Of a DNA stretch of 55,675 nucleotides, positions 8,282 through 16,617 are shown in pieces; the first letter of the stretch is position 1; each line of letters starts with the position of its first letter. Source of the stretch: Sphingobacteriia bacterium (GTDB lineage: Bacteria > Bacteroidota > Bacteroidia > NS11-12g > UBA9320); the NCBI GenBank assembly GCA_008080835.1, contig VMDK01000124.1, positions 1 to 55,675 of the forward strand, in the 5' to 3' direction. The notes beneath the pieces are model-generated. The model was not told where the DNA came from and ran no database searches. It worked only from the letters and a program-made list of their open reading frames with translations. The position numbers were made by a program, and so were the translations under genes.

Positions 8282-9556
8282 CTACTGATCCTCGGTTTGT
8301 GTGACTTCTTTTTCCGGTTTGGCAGGTTCGATTCTGGCAAAGTCGGCTTTCATCAATGCGTCATATAGCAATTTGCCCTGAAGGACATATCCATCCTCTG
8401 TGTAATGCACGAGATCATAACGGGCTAATCCGTTTCTCACCCAATCTTTAATGGCGTAGCTACCACCCATTATGCTATTGAAGTCCCATATTCCGGTTTC
8501 GTGTTTTTCCGACAGCTCTCCGATCACTCGAACAACCTGCCGCTGATTGATATCGTGATATCGCCTGCGACGGTAATAGTCTCCTGGCGTGGTCAGCAAG
8601 ATGGACGCCTCAGGATTACGCTCCCGGATCTTTGTCAGAAAGTAACTGTAGTTATCCTTGAAACACCCATCGCAGAAACGTCTGCTCGACATGTAACCAT
8701 CGTTGGTCCCAAGCGAAATGATGATCAGGTCCGCATTCAGATGCTGAAGCTGCTCGTCAAAGAATTGATTGCGCAAGTAAGACTGAACATGTGCTCCGTT
8801 CAAACCGATCGAATGGTAGATCACGCCCCGATCGTCGTTCTCGAAACTAAGACCAAAGAGTTGTACAAAATCGTATGTATCTCTTTTTTCAAAGGCCAAC
8901 CACATACTGTCCTGATCACTGGTAAAATGAGCACTACTTATGGAATTCGATTCTTTGAGAATGTCGACCTCCAACTCTGAACTGTCTCCGTTCAAGAATC
9001 GAAATCTCGGAGCATTTGGGTTGCCGAAATGAAAGATATCGAGCCGACTGAAATCATAATTCATTGCTCGATACCGATCCGGATCGATCTTAAGCGAAGC
9101 CGTCGAATCGTATGTGCTGGTTGATGCGCCGCAGATCCCAAAGTTGCATTGGGTGCGGTAGCTGGTGCTCACACATCCATCCCAATCACCTGTTGCACTG
9201 ATCTTGATGTTCTCCGGATTGTTGGATCGGAGTAGTCGGTATGGGAATACAAAACCGCGACCTCCATTCCCGTATGTCTTTTGCAAAAGCTGTCGCGTAG
9301 TATGAGTGAGATAATCGGCCTGAATATGGCTATCACCTATATGTACGATCCGCAGTTTATCTCGTTTGCCTGAAACGAGCTCATCGATGGCTTTGAAGTA
9401 TTTGTTGAGTGCAGCGGCATTTCCGATCACATTCTTGTCGTAATGCACGCAGGGATAATCTTCCGTGAGCACAAAACCATCCTCCCCTTTTTTGGATGAC
9501 ATCAATGCCACTAAAGGCAGGAACAGAAAAAAGAAGATCGCTTTTCGCCGGATCAA
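8282..9556 (-). CDS. Exported SGNH/GDSL hydrolase-fold protein, probable acyltransferase partner
   Basis: The best start is TTG at 9556, which overlaps the manC stop (TTGA) and gives 424 residues with an N-terminal membrane anchor or signal (IRRKAIFFFLFLPLVAL). A longer frame to 9631 has no signal at its start and overlaps manC further. In this numbering the nucleophile is Ser76 in VHIGDSHIQADY; block III is SLGTNDGY and a late DLVHYTEDGY supplies the likely Asp/His pair. SGNH proteins beside MBOATs transfer acetyl groups to glycans in the periplasm (AlgX/AlgJ, PatB-type). The translational coupling to manC ties it to sugar-nucleotide synthesis. Confidence 0.85.
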   Translation of the reverse strand: MIRRKAIFFFLFLPLVALMSSKKGEDGFVLTEDYPCVHYDKNVIGNAAALNKYFKAIDELVSGKRDKLRIVHIGDSHIQADYLTHTTRQLLQKTYGNGGRGFVFPYRLLRSNNPENIKISATGDWDGCVSTSYRTQCNFGICGASTSTYDSTASLKIDPDRYRAMNYDFSRLDIFHFGNPNAPRFRFLNGDSSELEVDILKESNSISSAHFTSDQDSMWLAFEKRDTYDFVQLFGLSFENDDRGVIYHSIGLNGAHVQSYLRNQFFDEQLQHLNADLIIISLGTNDGYMSSRRFCDGCFKDNYSYFLTKIRERNPEASILLTTPGDYYRRRRYHDINQRQVVRVIGELSEKHETGIWDFNSIMGGSYAIKDWVRNGLARYDLVHYTEDGYVLQGKLLYDALMKADFARIEPAKPEKEVTQTEDQ

Positions 9557-10623
9557 TTGTATTTGCCCTTGTAGTTCGCTTTGATCCGGTTCACAATACT
9601 CTTCACCTCTTGTTCTCTGTCCTTGTGACAAACCAGAAGTGCATCATCTGTGTCCAATACAAAAACATCATTCACTCCTTCGATCACGATGAGTTTGTCT
9701 TTGCTGGATACAATGAGATTGTTCTCCGAATCCTGACTCACTATGTTATCACCAATGAAAACGTTGTTGTCTTTGTCTTTATTGGCAACTTCATGGAGGG
9801 ATTTCCACGTTCCGAGATCAGACCATCCGAAATCGCTCGGAAGTACATAAACATTCTCGGCTTTCTCTATGATACCGTAGTCGATCGAGATATTCGAACA
9901 GATCGGGTAGATCCTGTCCACGAATTCTCCTTCTGACATTTTGAAATAATGGTCTTCTCCTTCTCTGAACAGGGCGGCCATTTCACTCAAATGATCTTCA
10001 AATGCCTGGAGGATGATAGATGTTCTCCAGAGGAATATCCCTGCATTCCACAGGAAATCTCCACTCTTGAGGAATTCCTCGGCAAGTTCGAGATTTGGTT
10101 TCTCTGTAAATGTCTTGACGGGTTTGAACTCGTCAGGTGACTCATGATGTTGGATATATCCGTAACCGGTATCCGGTCTTGAAGGTGTGATACCCAAAGT
10201 CAGCATTACATCACCGACCTTAACGAAATCCAACCCTTTGCGGATCTGGTCCTCAAAGGCAGCTTCATTCAGGATAAGGTGATCCGAAGGTGCTACCACG
10301 CAAGCGGCATCAGGATCCTTTGAATGGATCTTGTAACAGGCATAAGCGATACATGGAGCAGTATTCTTGGCCATAGGTTCGCCAAGTATCTGGTGATCAC
10401 TGATCCCGGGGATCTGTTCTTTTATCTGATCCCTGTATCCTTCATTGGTGACTATATAAATGTGCTCCTTATCCACTATTCGCGCAAAGCGCTCAAAGGT
10501 CATTTGAAGCAAGGATTTTCCCAATCCAAGTATATCGAGGAACTGCTTCGGTTTTTGGACCCTGCTTACGGGCCAGAAACGCGAACCAACTCCACCGGCC
10601 ATGATGATCGCATATTCATTCAT
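9553..10623 (-). CDS. manC: Mannose-1-phosphate guanylyltransferase
   Basis: A 356-residue cytoplasmic enzyme making GDP-mannose from GTP and mannose-1-phosphate. It starts with the nucleotidyltransferase signature MAGGVGSRFWPVSRVQKPKQ, followed by FERFARIV, APSDHLI and the sugar-phosphate loop VKTFTEKPN. The family's C-terminal isomerase domain is absent, so it is the monofunctional form. Its ATG overlaps the kdsD stop (ATGA, 10620-10623) and its stop overlaps the SGNH start, so the genes are tightly coupled. GDP-mannose would feed a surface polysaccharide or lipopolysaccharide. Confidence 0.93.
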   Translation of the reverse strand: MNEYAIIMAGGVGSRFWPVSRVQKPKQFLDILGLGKSLLQMTFERFARIVDKEHIYIVTNEGYRDQIKEQIPGISDHQILGEPMAKNTAPCIAYACYKIHSKDPDAACVVAPSDHLILNEAAFEDQIRKGLDFVKVGDVMLTLGITPSRPDTGYGYIQHHESPDEFKPVKTFTEKPNLELAEEFLKSGDFLWNAGIFLWRTSIILQAFEDHLSEMAALFREGEDHYFKMSEGEFVDRIYPICSNISIDYGIIEKAENVYVLPSDFGWSDLGTWKSLHEVANKDKDNNVFIGDNIVSQDSENNLIVSSKDKLIVIEGVNDVFVLDTDDALLVCHKDREQEVKSIVNRIKANYKGKYN

Positions 10624-11588
10624 GATAGTATTCCCTCCTTATTCAAGTCGTGTATGTGAACCATCCCCGCATAGGAATTATTTTCCAATACTATGATCTG
10701 GCTGATCTTCTTTTCCGACATCACTTTGGCCGCTTCCACGGCTAAAGTTCCGGCATCCAATGTGATCGGCTGCGAATTCATGATGTCAGATGCTTTTAGC
10801 TCATTCATATTCTTACCTCCGGAAAGCATCCTGCGAATATCTCCGTCTGTGATCACTCCAACCAACTCGTTCCCTTTTTGTACAACCGTAGCACCTAATC
10901 GCTTGGCGCTTATCTCCAGGATTACGTCTGTGATCCGAGCGTCCTTTGAAACAGATGGCTTGTCGTTCAATGCCACTATATCTCCCAGGGTCAGGTACAA
11001 TTTCTTACCAAGGGATCCTCCGGGATGATAGCGTGCAAAATCGGAACTGCTGAATCCTCTTGCCTTGAGCAGGCAAACCGCCAGTGCGTCACCCATAACA
11101 AGCTGAACTGTTGTACTGGTGGTTGGCGCCAGATTGTTCGGGCAGGCCTCTTCGGCAACCGGAGTGTGCAGCACCATATCCGAGCGTTCCGCGAGAAATG
11201 AATTTAGATCAGCCACGATCCCGATCAAGGGATTGTCGCCTCGTTTCAGAAGTGGGACCAATGCTTTCACTTCGGGTGTATTGCCACTTTTTGAAATGCA
11301 GATCACCACATCATCCTTTTGCACGATACCCAGATCGCCATGCACGGCATCGGCCGCATGCATAAAAATTGCGGGGGTTCCGGTACTATTCAAAGTCGCA
11401 ACGATCTTAGTAGCGATCGCGGCACTTTTGCCTATACCGGTGATGACCACTCGTCCCTTTGCAGACAAGATGCAATTGATAACGTCGACTAACTGGTGGT
11501 CAAGGAATCGGGTTAGATCGGCTACAGCCGTGGATTCTGTTTCAATAGCTTCCCGTGCCCACTGCAGGATTTGTTCTTTTCGCTGCAC
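10620..11588 (-). CDS. kdsD: D-arabinose-5-phosphate isomerase (SIS + two CBS domains)
   Basis: The enzyme interconverts ribulose-5-phosphate and arabinose-5-phosphate, the precursor of KDO. It has an N-terminal SIS domain (VVITGIGKSAAIATKIVATL; CISKSGNTPEV) and two C-terminal CBS domains (with VGVITDGDIRRML). The frame can be extended to a TTG at 11607-11609, but that TTG is part of a TACTTTTG promoter box, so transcription starts after it. GTG at 11588, 20 bases downstream, gives 322 residues and is my choice. It leads the operon kdsD-manC-SGNH-MBOAT and is divergent from recQ. Confidence 0.9.
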   Translation of the reverse strand: MQRKEQILQWAREAIETESTAVADLTRFLDHQLVDVINCILSAKGRVVITGIGKSAAIATKIVATLNSTGTPAIFMHAADAVHGDLGIVQKDDVVICISKSGNTPEVKALVPLLKRGDNPLIGIVADLNSFLAERSDMVLHTPVAEEACPNNLAPTTSTTVQLVMGDALAVCLLKARGFSSSDFARYHPGGSLGKKLYLTLGDIVALNDKPSVSKDARITDVILEISAKRLGATVVQKGNELVGVITDGDIRRMLSGGKNMNELKASDIMNSQPITLDAGTLAVEAAKVMSEKKISQIIVLENNSYAGMVHIHDLNKEGILS

Positions 11589-11606
11589 AAGCTCAGATAT
11601 TTCGTG

Positions 11607-11614
11607 CAAAAGTA
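11607..11614 (-). promoter_or_regulatory. -7 box of the kdsD operon
   Basis: The minus strand reads TTACTTTTGCACG, containing the full TAnnTTTG consensus. Its TTG is also the first start codon of the extended kdsD frame, which argues for the downstream GTG as the true start. Confidence 0.6.
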
Positions 11615-11697
11615 ATTTTTTTTACCCCTCGAATTGGAAAGATGTGTTAATTTAGTGTTATACACATTATTGAAGGAGCTCGGAGCGTAAGAAGTTA

Positions 11698-13890
11698 ATG
11701 ACAACTAAAGCAATAGACCTTAGAGCGAGCCTCAAAAGCTTTTTTGGGTTCGACACTTTCAAAGGAAATCAAGAAGAAGTTATCGAAGCGATCATGCAAG
11801 GTCACGATTGCTTTGTGATCATGCCTACCGGAGCCGGAAAGTCGCTATGCTACCAATTACCGGCACTGATAAAGGATGGAACTGCCATCATTATTTCCCC
11901 TTTGATCGCCTTGATGAAGAATCAGGTCGACTCTATCCGTGGATTTGGAGAAAGCGATTCCGTCGCCCATTTTCTGAATTCTTCTTTGAGCAAAACTCAA
12001 ACTCGTCAGGTTAAAGAAGATGTAGCAGCCAGACACACCAAGATGCTCTATGTGGCTCCCGAGACTTTGAAGAAAGATGAGACGATCGATTTCCTGAAAC
12101 AAGTAAAGGTCTCCTTCGTAGCAGTAGACGAAGCGCACTGTATTTCAGAATGGGGACACGACTTCCGACCGGAATACAGAAGGATCAAACAGATCATCAA
12201 AGCGATCGATGATGTCCCTATGGTCGCACTCACGGCTACCGCAACACCAAAAGTGCAGGCTGATATCCAGAAAAACCTCAGCATGACGGAGGCCGAGGTT
12301 TTCAAATCGTCATTCAACAGATCTAACCTGTATTATTCGGTCAAGGCGAAAGGCAACAAGACCCAAACCTTGAAAGATATCATCGGGTTCATCAATAAGC
12401 GCAAAGGCAAATCAGGTATCATCTATTGTCTGAGCCGTAAAAAAGTAGAGGAGATCGCAGAGATCCTTCAGGCAAACGACATCTCAGCTTTGCCATACCA
12501 TGCCGGATTGGACGCCAAAACGCGTTCCTCGCATCAGGACCAATTCCTGATGGAAGAAGTGGACGTGATCGTGGCGACGATTGCATTCGGAATGGGCATC
12601 GATAAACCGGACGTGCGGTACGTGATCCATTACGATGTGCCGAAGTCTCTGGAAGGATACTATCAGGAAACCGGACGTGGTGGCCGTGACGGGCTCGATG
12701 GAGACTGTGTACTATTCTACAATCCACAGGACATTGAGAAACTGGAGAAGTTCCTCAAGGACAAACCGGTTGCGGAAAGGGAGATCGGAACGCAACTCAT
12801 CATGGAGATGTCCAGCTTTGCCGAGAGCAGTCAATGCCGACGCAAATTCCTGCTTCACTATTTTGGTGAGACCTTCGACGCAGACGATTGCAATAAGATG
12901 TGCGACAACTGTCGCCATCCGAAAGAGCTCAAAGAAGTCACTTCCGAATTCGTTTTGGCTCTTCAAGCGATCACAGAAACCAGTGGTAAGGTCAACATGA
13001 GTCACATTGTGAAGATCCTGCTGGGTAAAAAGAGTCAGGAAGTGCTCGCATACAAACACGACAATCTGGAGCTCTTTGGTAAAGGTGCTGATAAAGACAA
13101 GATCTTCTGGAAAAGCGTCATCCGAAAAGCACTGCTTCACGACCTGGTCGAGAAGAACATTGAAGAATATGGCCTGATCTCGCTCACAGAGAAAGGCGCC
13201 AAATTCATTGAGAAACCACGAAAAGTAGAATTACCTGTTGACACAGAATTTGAAAAAGTGAGCGACGAAGAATTTGAGAATCCGGAATTGGAAGACATGT
13301 ATGACGAAGAGTTGTACAACAAACTCAAGGAGTTGCAGCGCCAGGTAGCGCGTGAAAAAGGTCTTCCGCCATACGTCATCTTTCAGGAAACATCGCTGGA
13401 AGATATGGCGACCAAGTACCCTGTTACCATTGAAGAATTAAGTAATATCAGTGGTGTCGGTAAGAACAAAGCAAAGAAATTCGGAAAGCCATTCGTTGAG
13501 CTGATCGAAGACTATGTCGAAGAGAACGATATCGATCGGCCGTCAGATTTTGTGGTCAAAACGGTCGCAAACAAGAGTGGCAGGAAGATCGCGATCATCA
13601 AGAATATTGATGCGAAGATGGCTTTGGAAGACATAGCCAATAGCATCGGATGCAGTGTTACGGAACTGCTGGATGAGATCGAGACCATCGTTTACAGCGG
13701 TATGAAGTTGAACCTAGGTTATTATATTGATGAGATCATCGATGACGAGGTTAAAGAAGAGATCTTTGACTACTACAAATCAACCGATGATAACGATCTG
13801 GATCTTGCTGTAGACGAGTTCGATGAAGAATTCACCCCGGAAGAAATGCAGCTGTTCAGGATCCAGTTCGTAAGCGAGGTGGCCAACTGA
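11698..13890 (+). CDS. recQ: ATP-dependent DNA helicase RecQ
   Basis: A 730-residue 3'-5' DNA helicase of recombination and repair. It shows Walker A MPTGAGKSLCYQLPA, the DEAH box VDEAHCISEWGHDFRPEY, motif VI YYQETGRGGRDGLDG, the RecQ zinc cysteines (SQCRRKFLL, then CNKMCDNC), a winged-helix region and an HRDC domain (about 535-610). A further 120-residue acidic helical tail resembles the extra C-terminal domain of Bacteroidota RecQ proteins. It is divergent from kdsD. Its TGA directly abuts the stop of the convergent gene (TGATCA), leaving no room for a terminator between them. Confidence 0.95.
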   Translation: MTTKAIDLRASLKSFFGFDTFKGNQEEVIEAIMQGHDCFVIMPTGAGKSLCYQLPALIKDGTAIIISPLIALMKNQVDSIRGFGESDSVAHFLNSSLSKTQTRQVKEDVAARHTKMLYVAPETLKKDETIDFLKQVKVSFVAVDEAHCISEWGHDFRPEYRRIKQIIKAIDDVPMVALTATATPKVQADIQKNLSMTEAEVFKSSFNRSNLYYSVKAKGNKTQTLKDIIGFINKRKGKSGIIYCLSRKKVEEIAEILQANDISALPYHAGLDAKTRSSHQDQFLMEEVDVIVATIAFGMGIDKPDVRYVIHYDVPKSLEGYYQETGRGGRDGLDGDCVLFYNPQDIEKLEKFLKDKPVAEREIGTQLIMEMSSFAESSQCRRKFLLHYFGETFDADDCNKMCDNCRHPKELKEVTSEFVLALQAITETSGKVNMSHIVKILLGKKSQEVLAYKHDNLELFGKGADKDKIFWKSVIRKALLHDLVEKNIEEYGLISLTEKGAKFIEKPRKVELPVDTEFEKVSDEEFENPELEDMYDEELYNKLKELQRQVAREKGLPPYVIFQETSLEDMATKYPVTIEELSNISGVGKNKAKKFGKPFVELIEDYVEENDIDRPSDFVVKTVANKSGRKIAIIKNIDAKMALEDIANSIGCSVTELLDEIETIVYSGMKLNLGYYIDEIIDDEVKEEIFDYYKSTDDNDLDLAVDEFDEEFTPEEMQLFRIQFVSEVAN

Positions 13891-14584
13891 TCAAAGTTCG
13901 AGTGCCCCACCAATAGTTATGTTAAATCCTATTATCCCATTGGGATTCTCATATCTTGGATAATCCCCATACGGGTCAAGATTGTTGTTCATCATTGCGG
14001 CGATCTCGGTCATGTTATTCTCGAACAGTCCGAAGACATAGTAAGAAGCGAAGGTCAGTGTCGGGCCGTCACTCGGGATCATTACCACCTTAACCATAGG
14101 CCCCATATTGAGCATCAGGTCATCAAAGATCTCTGACCAGTCCCCTTTTTCGGCACCATCATTATATACGCGGGTCTTGAATTTTTGACCGCCAAATTCA
14201 GAGCGTAAGCCAAAACCGATCCCACCATCACGGTCACCGGTGATAAAGCCCACATTCCAGGAGAAGGCATTTTGCATGAGCTTGAATTCTCGGTGTCCCT
14301 TCATCCCGCTGGGTGGAGTTCCCGTTGCTTTCTTGGTCTGAGATCGAAAGGCCATTTCCAGATCCATCTAGTCCCATCCCGATGTTGAGTACAGGACCAC
14401 CGATCAAACCGAATTGCCCCATTTCCTTATCGAGCCAGGGACGTATCTCGTTGTAGTCATATACAACGGTATTCATACCCTTGACACCTATGAACCCGGC
14501 ACCATAGCCGATTCCGTAGTAGATCTGCCCGGAAACTGTGAACGAAATGAAAGCTAGTATTGCGACAAAAATGGATCGTAACAT
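13891..14584 (-). pseudogene. Exported, probable outer-membrane protein, frameshifted
   Basis: The start ATG 14584 gives MLRSIFVAILAFISFTVSGQ, a clean signal peptide, then glycine/aromatic-rich YYGIGYGAGFIGVKG. This frame is coherent up to GPVLNIGMGLD near 14370 and then degenerates. A second frame takes over at the same point (DLEMAFRSQTKK) and runs coherently to the stop at 13891. The junction reads GGACTAGATGGATCTGG on the minus strand. Removing four bases (one copy of GGAT/GATG) restores a continuous protein of about 229 residues. The product looks like a small beta-barrel or periplasmic protein; I do not recognise the family. It could be a real pseudogene or a sequencing error. Confidence 0.7.
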
Positions 14585-14588
14585 ATCC

Positions 14589-14596
14589 CGAATATA
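14589..14596 (-). promoter_or_regulatory. Variant -7 box (TATATTCG) of the frameshifted gene
   Basis: The minus strand reads TATATTCGGGAT directly before ATG 14584. The box ends 4 bases from the start codon, so the mRNA would be leaderless or nearly so. Its presence suggests the gene was functional recently. Confidence 0.45.
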
Positions 14597-14691
14597 ATGT
14601 TCAACGCTCAAATATGGTCATTCACGGAGGCCCCGACATCAGCTCATTTAGAGACAAATTGCCCGCCCTCATCATTTTTTATAATTTCTTA

Positions 14692-14719
14692 TTTGCAGAT
14701 GAGAAAATTTCTATCTTTG
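14692..14719 (+). promoter_or_regulatory. Promoter of tRNA-Gln
   Basis: TATCTTTG at 14712-14719 ends 9 bases before the mature tRNA start, as expected for a -7 box. A TTTG at 14692-14695 is a candidate -33 element, with a spacer of 16 bases, slightly short of the usual 19-21. Confidence 0.65.
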
Positions 14720-14728
14720 CAGCCCCAT

Positions 14729-14800
14729 TGCCCGATCGTCTAACTGGCAGGACAGCAGATTTTGGTTCTGTAAGTCTAGGTTCGAGTCCTAGTCGGGCAA
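14729..14800 (+). tRNA. tRNA-Gln (anticodon TTG)
   Basis: The acceptor stem TGCCCGA pairs fully with TCGGGCA (14793-14799) and is followed by discriminator A. The anticodon stem GCAGA/TCTGT encloses loop TTTTGGT with anticodon TTG. The T arm is CTAGG-TTCGAGT-CCTAG. No CCA is encoded. It lies upstream of prsA in the same direction with no separate prsA promoter that I can see. Confidence 0.93.
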
Positions 14801-14885
14801 CAAAAGAACAACACGACTGATCCAAGCATCGGACGTTTATGATAACCTCGGGCGCTCGGCGCAGCGTGGTGAAAGTAAAACGGTT

Positions 14886-15884
14886 ATGCCATCACTCATT
14901 AACAAAGTAAAGATCTTTAGCGGCCAAGCGTCGCAGTCTCTGGCATCTAAGATCGCTGATGCCTACGGTCAACCCCTCGGAGACGTATCTGTTCCAAGCT
15001 ACAGTGACGGAGAATTTCAGCCAAGTATCGATGAAACGGTACGCGGTTGTGATGTATTCTTCATCCAGAGCACAACACCGCCTGCGGAAAATCTCATGGA
15101 GCTGTTGCTCATGATCGACGCAGCGAAACGTGCTTCTGCTCATATGGTGACTGCGGTTATCCCTTATTTTGGATTGGCTCGACAAGACAGAAAGGACCAA
15201 CCTCGTGTCCCGATCGGGTCGAAGATGGTAGCGAACATCCTGTCGGCTGCGGGAGCAGATCGCGTGATGACCATGGACCTGCACGCACCGCAGATCCAGG
15301 GATTTTTTGATATTCCGGTAGATCACCTCGATTCGATCGTGATCTTCATTCCGTATATCAAAAGCCTCGGACTTGACAACGTAGTTCTCGCTGCTCCGGA
15401 CATTGGAGCATCGAAAAGGGTACGTGAGTTTGCAAAGGTTTTGAATTGCGACATGGTGATCTGTGACAAGGAGAGAAAGCGCGCCAACGAGGTTGCTTCT
15501 ATGACAGTGATCGGTGACGTGAAAGGTAAAGACATAGTACTCGTCGACGATATCTGTGATACGGCAAATACACTGGCTAAAGCCTCTAACCTCTTGATGG
15601 AGAAGGGTGCTACATCAGTTCGCGCGGTGTGTACTCACCCTGTACTTTCAGGTAAGGCCTACGAAACCGTTGAGAACAGCTCACTGGTTGAACTGGTCGT
15701 GTGCGACACTATTCCGTTGAAACAACAAACACCTAAGATCAAGGTACTCTCAGTAGCGCGATTGTTTGCAAACGCGATCAGATCCGTTTGTGAGTATCAC
15801 TCGATCAGCTCGTTGTTCAACATAGACAATGCTTATCAATCGACTCTCGGGCTTTCCCAGGGAGAAGACTCTGAAAAGGAATAA
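14886..15884 (+). CDS. prsA: Ribose-phosphate pyrophosphokinase (PRPP synthase)
   Basis: The enzyme makes PRPP from ribose-5-phosphate and ATP for purine, pyrimidine, histidine and NAD synthesis. The 332 residues include KIFSGQASQSLASKIA at the N-terminus, the ATP-binding PYFGLARQDRK, the metal-binding DLHAPQIQGFFDIPVDHL and the PRPP loop VLVDDICDTANTL. It is 22 bases upstream of rplY, a frequent prs-ctc pairing. The 85 bases between tRNA-Gln and the start show no clear TAnnTTTG box, so read-through from the tRNA promoter is possible. Confidence 0.96.
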   Translation: MPSLINKVKIFSGQASQSLASKIADAYGQPLGDVSVPSYSDGEFQPSIDETVRGCDVFFIQSTTPPAENLMELLLMIDAAKRASAHMVTAVIPYFGLARQDRKDQPRVPIGSKMVANILSAAGADRVMTMDLHAPQIQGFFDIPVDHLDSIVIFIPYIKSLGLDNVVLAAPDIGASKRVREFAKVLNCDMVICDKERKRANEVASMTVIGDVKGKDIVLVDDICDTANTLAKASNLLMEKGATSVRAVCTHPVLSGKAYETVENSSLVELVVCDTIPLKQQTPKIKVLSVARLFANAIRSVCEYHSISSLFNIDNAYQSTLGLSQGEDSEKE

Positions 15885-15906
15885 ACAGAATTAGAATCAT
15901 AGGAAA

Positions 15907-16542
15907 ATGAAAACAATTGCACTTAAAGGTGAATTGAGAACTGACCTCGGAAAACGCGCAGCAAAAGAACTGCGTGCAGAAGGTAAGGTTCCTTGCATTA
16001 TGTACGGGCAAGGTGAAAGCATCAACTTCACTGTTTACGAATCGGATTTCCAAAACTTGGTATACACTCCGAACAGCTATCTGGTAAGACTGGATGTCGA
16101 AGGCCGTTTGTTCATGTGTAAAGTTCAGGAGCTCCAATTCCACCCTGTATCTGAAGCGATCTTGCACGCCGATTTCTACAACCTGGACGTCGACGACAAA
16201 GTAAAAGTTCAGATCCCTGTTCGCGTAAAAGGAAACTCTCCTGGTGTACGTGAAGGTGGTAAGTTGAACGTGAAAATGCGTAAACTCAATGTGTTGGGAT
16301 ACATCAAAGATCTTCCTGACTTCATTGAAGTGAATGTCGATTCGCTTGAACTCGGAAAGAACATCCGCGTACGCGAGATCGAAATGGGAGAACTCACTCC
16401 ACTCGATACCCTGGAAAACTCAGTAGTTTCAGTCAACGTGACCAGAGCAAGTAAAAGTGCTGCCGGTGCCCTTGCTGACGAAGAAGCTGAAGGAACAGAA
16501 GAAGGAGCTGAAGAAGCAACAGAAGAAGCATCTGAAGAATAA
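15907..16542 (+). CDS. rplY: 50S ribosomal protein L25 (Ctc/TL5 form)
   Basis: A 211-residue two-domain L25 that binds 5S rRNA. The N-terminal domain has LRTDLGKRAAKELRAEGKVP and CIMYGQGE; the C-terminal TL5-like beta domain contains VKVQIPVRVKGNSPGVREGG and the LGKNIRVREIEM segment. A glutamate/alanine-rich tail of about 35 residues (EEAEGTEEGAEEATEEASEE) ends the protein, common in Bacteroidota L25. The gene follows prsA closely and is followed by a strong terminator. Confidence 0.95.
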   Translation: MKTIALKGELRTDLGKRAAKELRAEGKVPCIMYGQGESINFTVYESDFQNLVYTPNSYLVRLDVEGRLFMCKVQELQFHPVSEAILHADFYNLDVDDKVKVQIPVRVKGNSPGVREGGKLNVKMRKLNVLGYIKDLPDFIEVNVDSLELGKNIRVREIEMGELTPLDTLENSVVSVNVTRASKSAAGALADEEAEGTEEGAEEATEEASEE

Positions 16543-16586
16543 TCCTCACTTTCCACACAAGTGGGAAGTTGACAGACCATATACAG

Positions 16587-16617
16587 AAAGAGCCGGTTTA
16601 CCGGCTCTTTTCTTTTT
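16587..16617 (+). terminator. Rho-independent terminator after rplY, usable from both sides
   Basis: A perfect 10-bp stem AAAGAGCCGG / CCGGCTCTTT with a TTTA loop is followed by TCTTTTT. The complementary strand carries an A-rich flank, so the hairpin may also stop the convergent SDR gene, although its T-run on that side is poor. The SDR stop codon lies in the loop. Confidence 0.85.

Noticed and set aside
14234-14611. Two separate small genes at 13.9-14.6 kb
   Set aside because: The frames complement each other at a single junction and make one coherent exported protein, so a frameshift explains them better.
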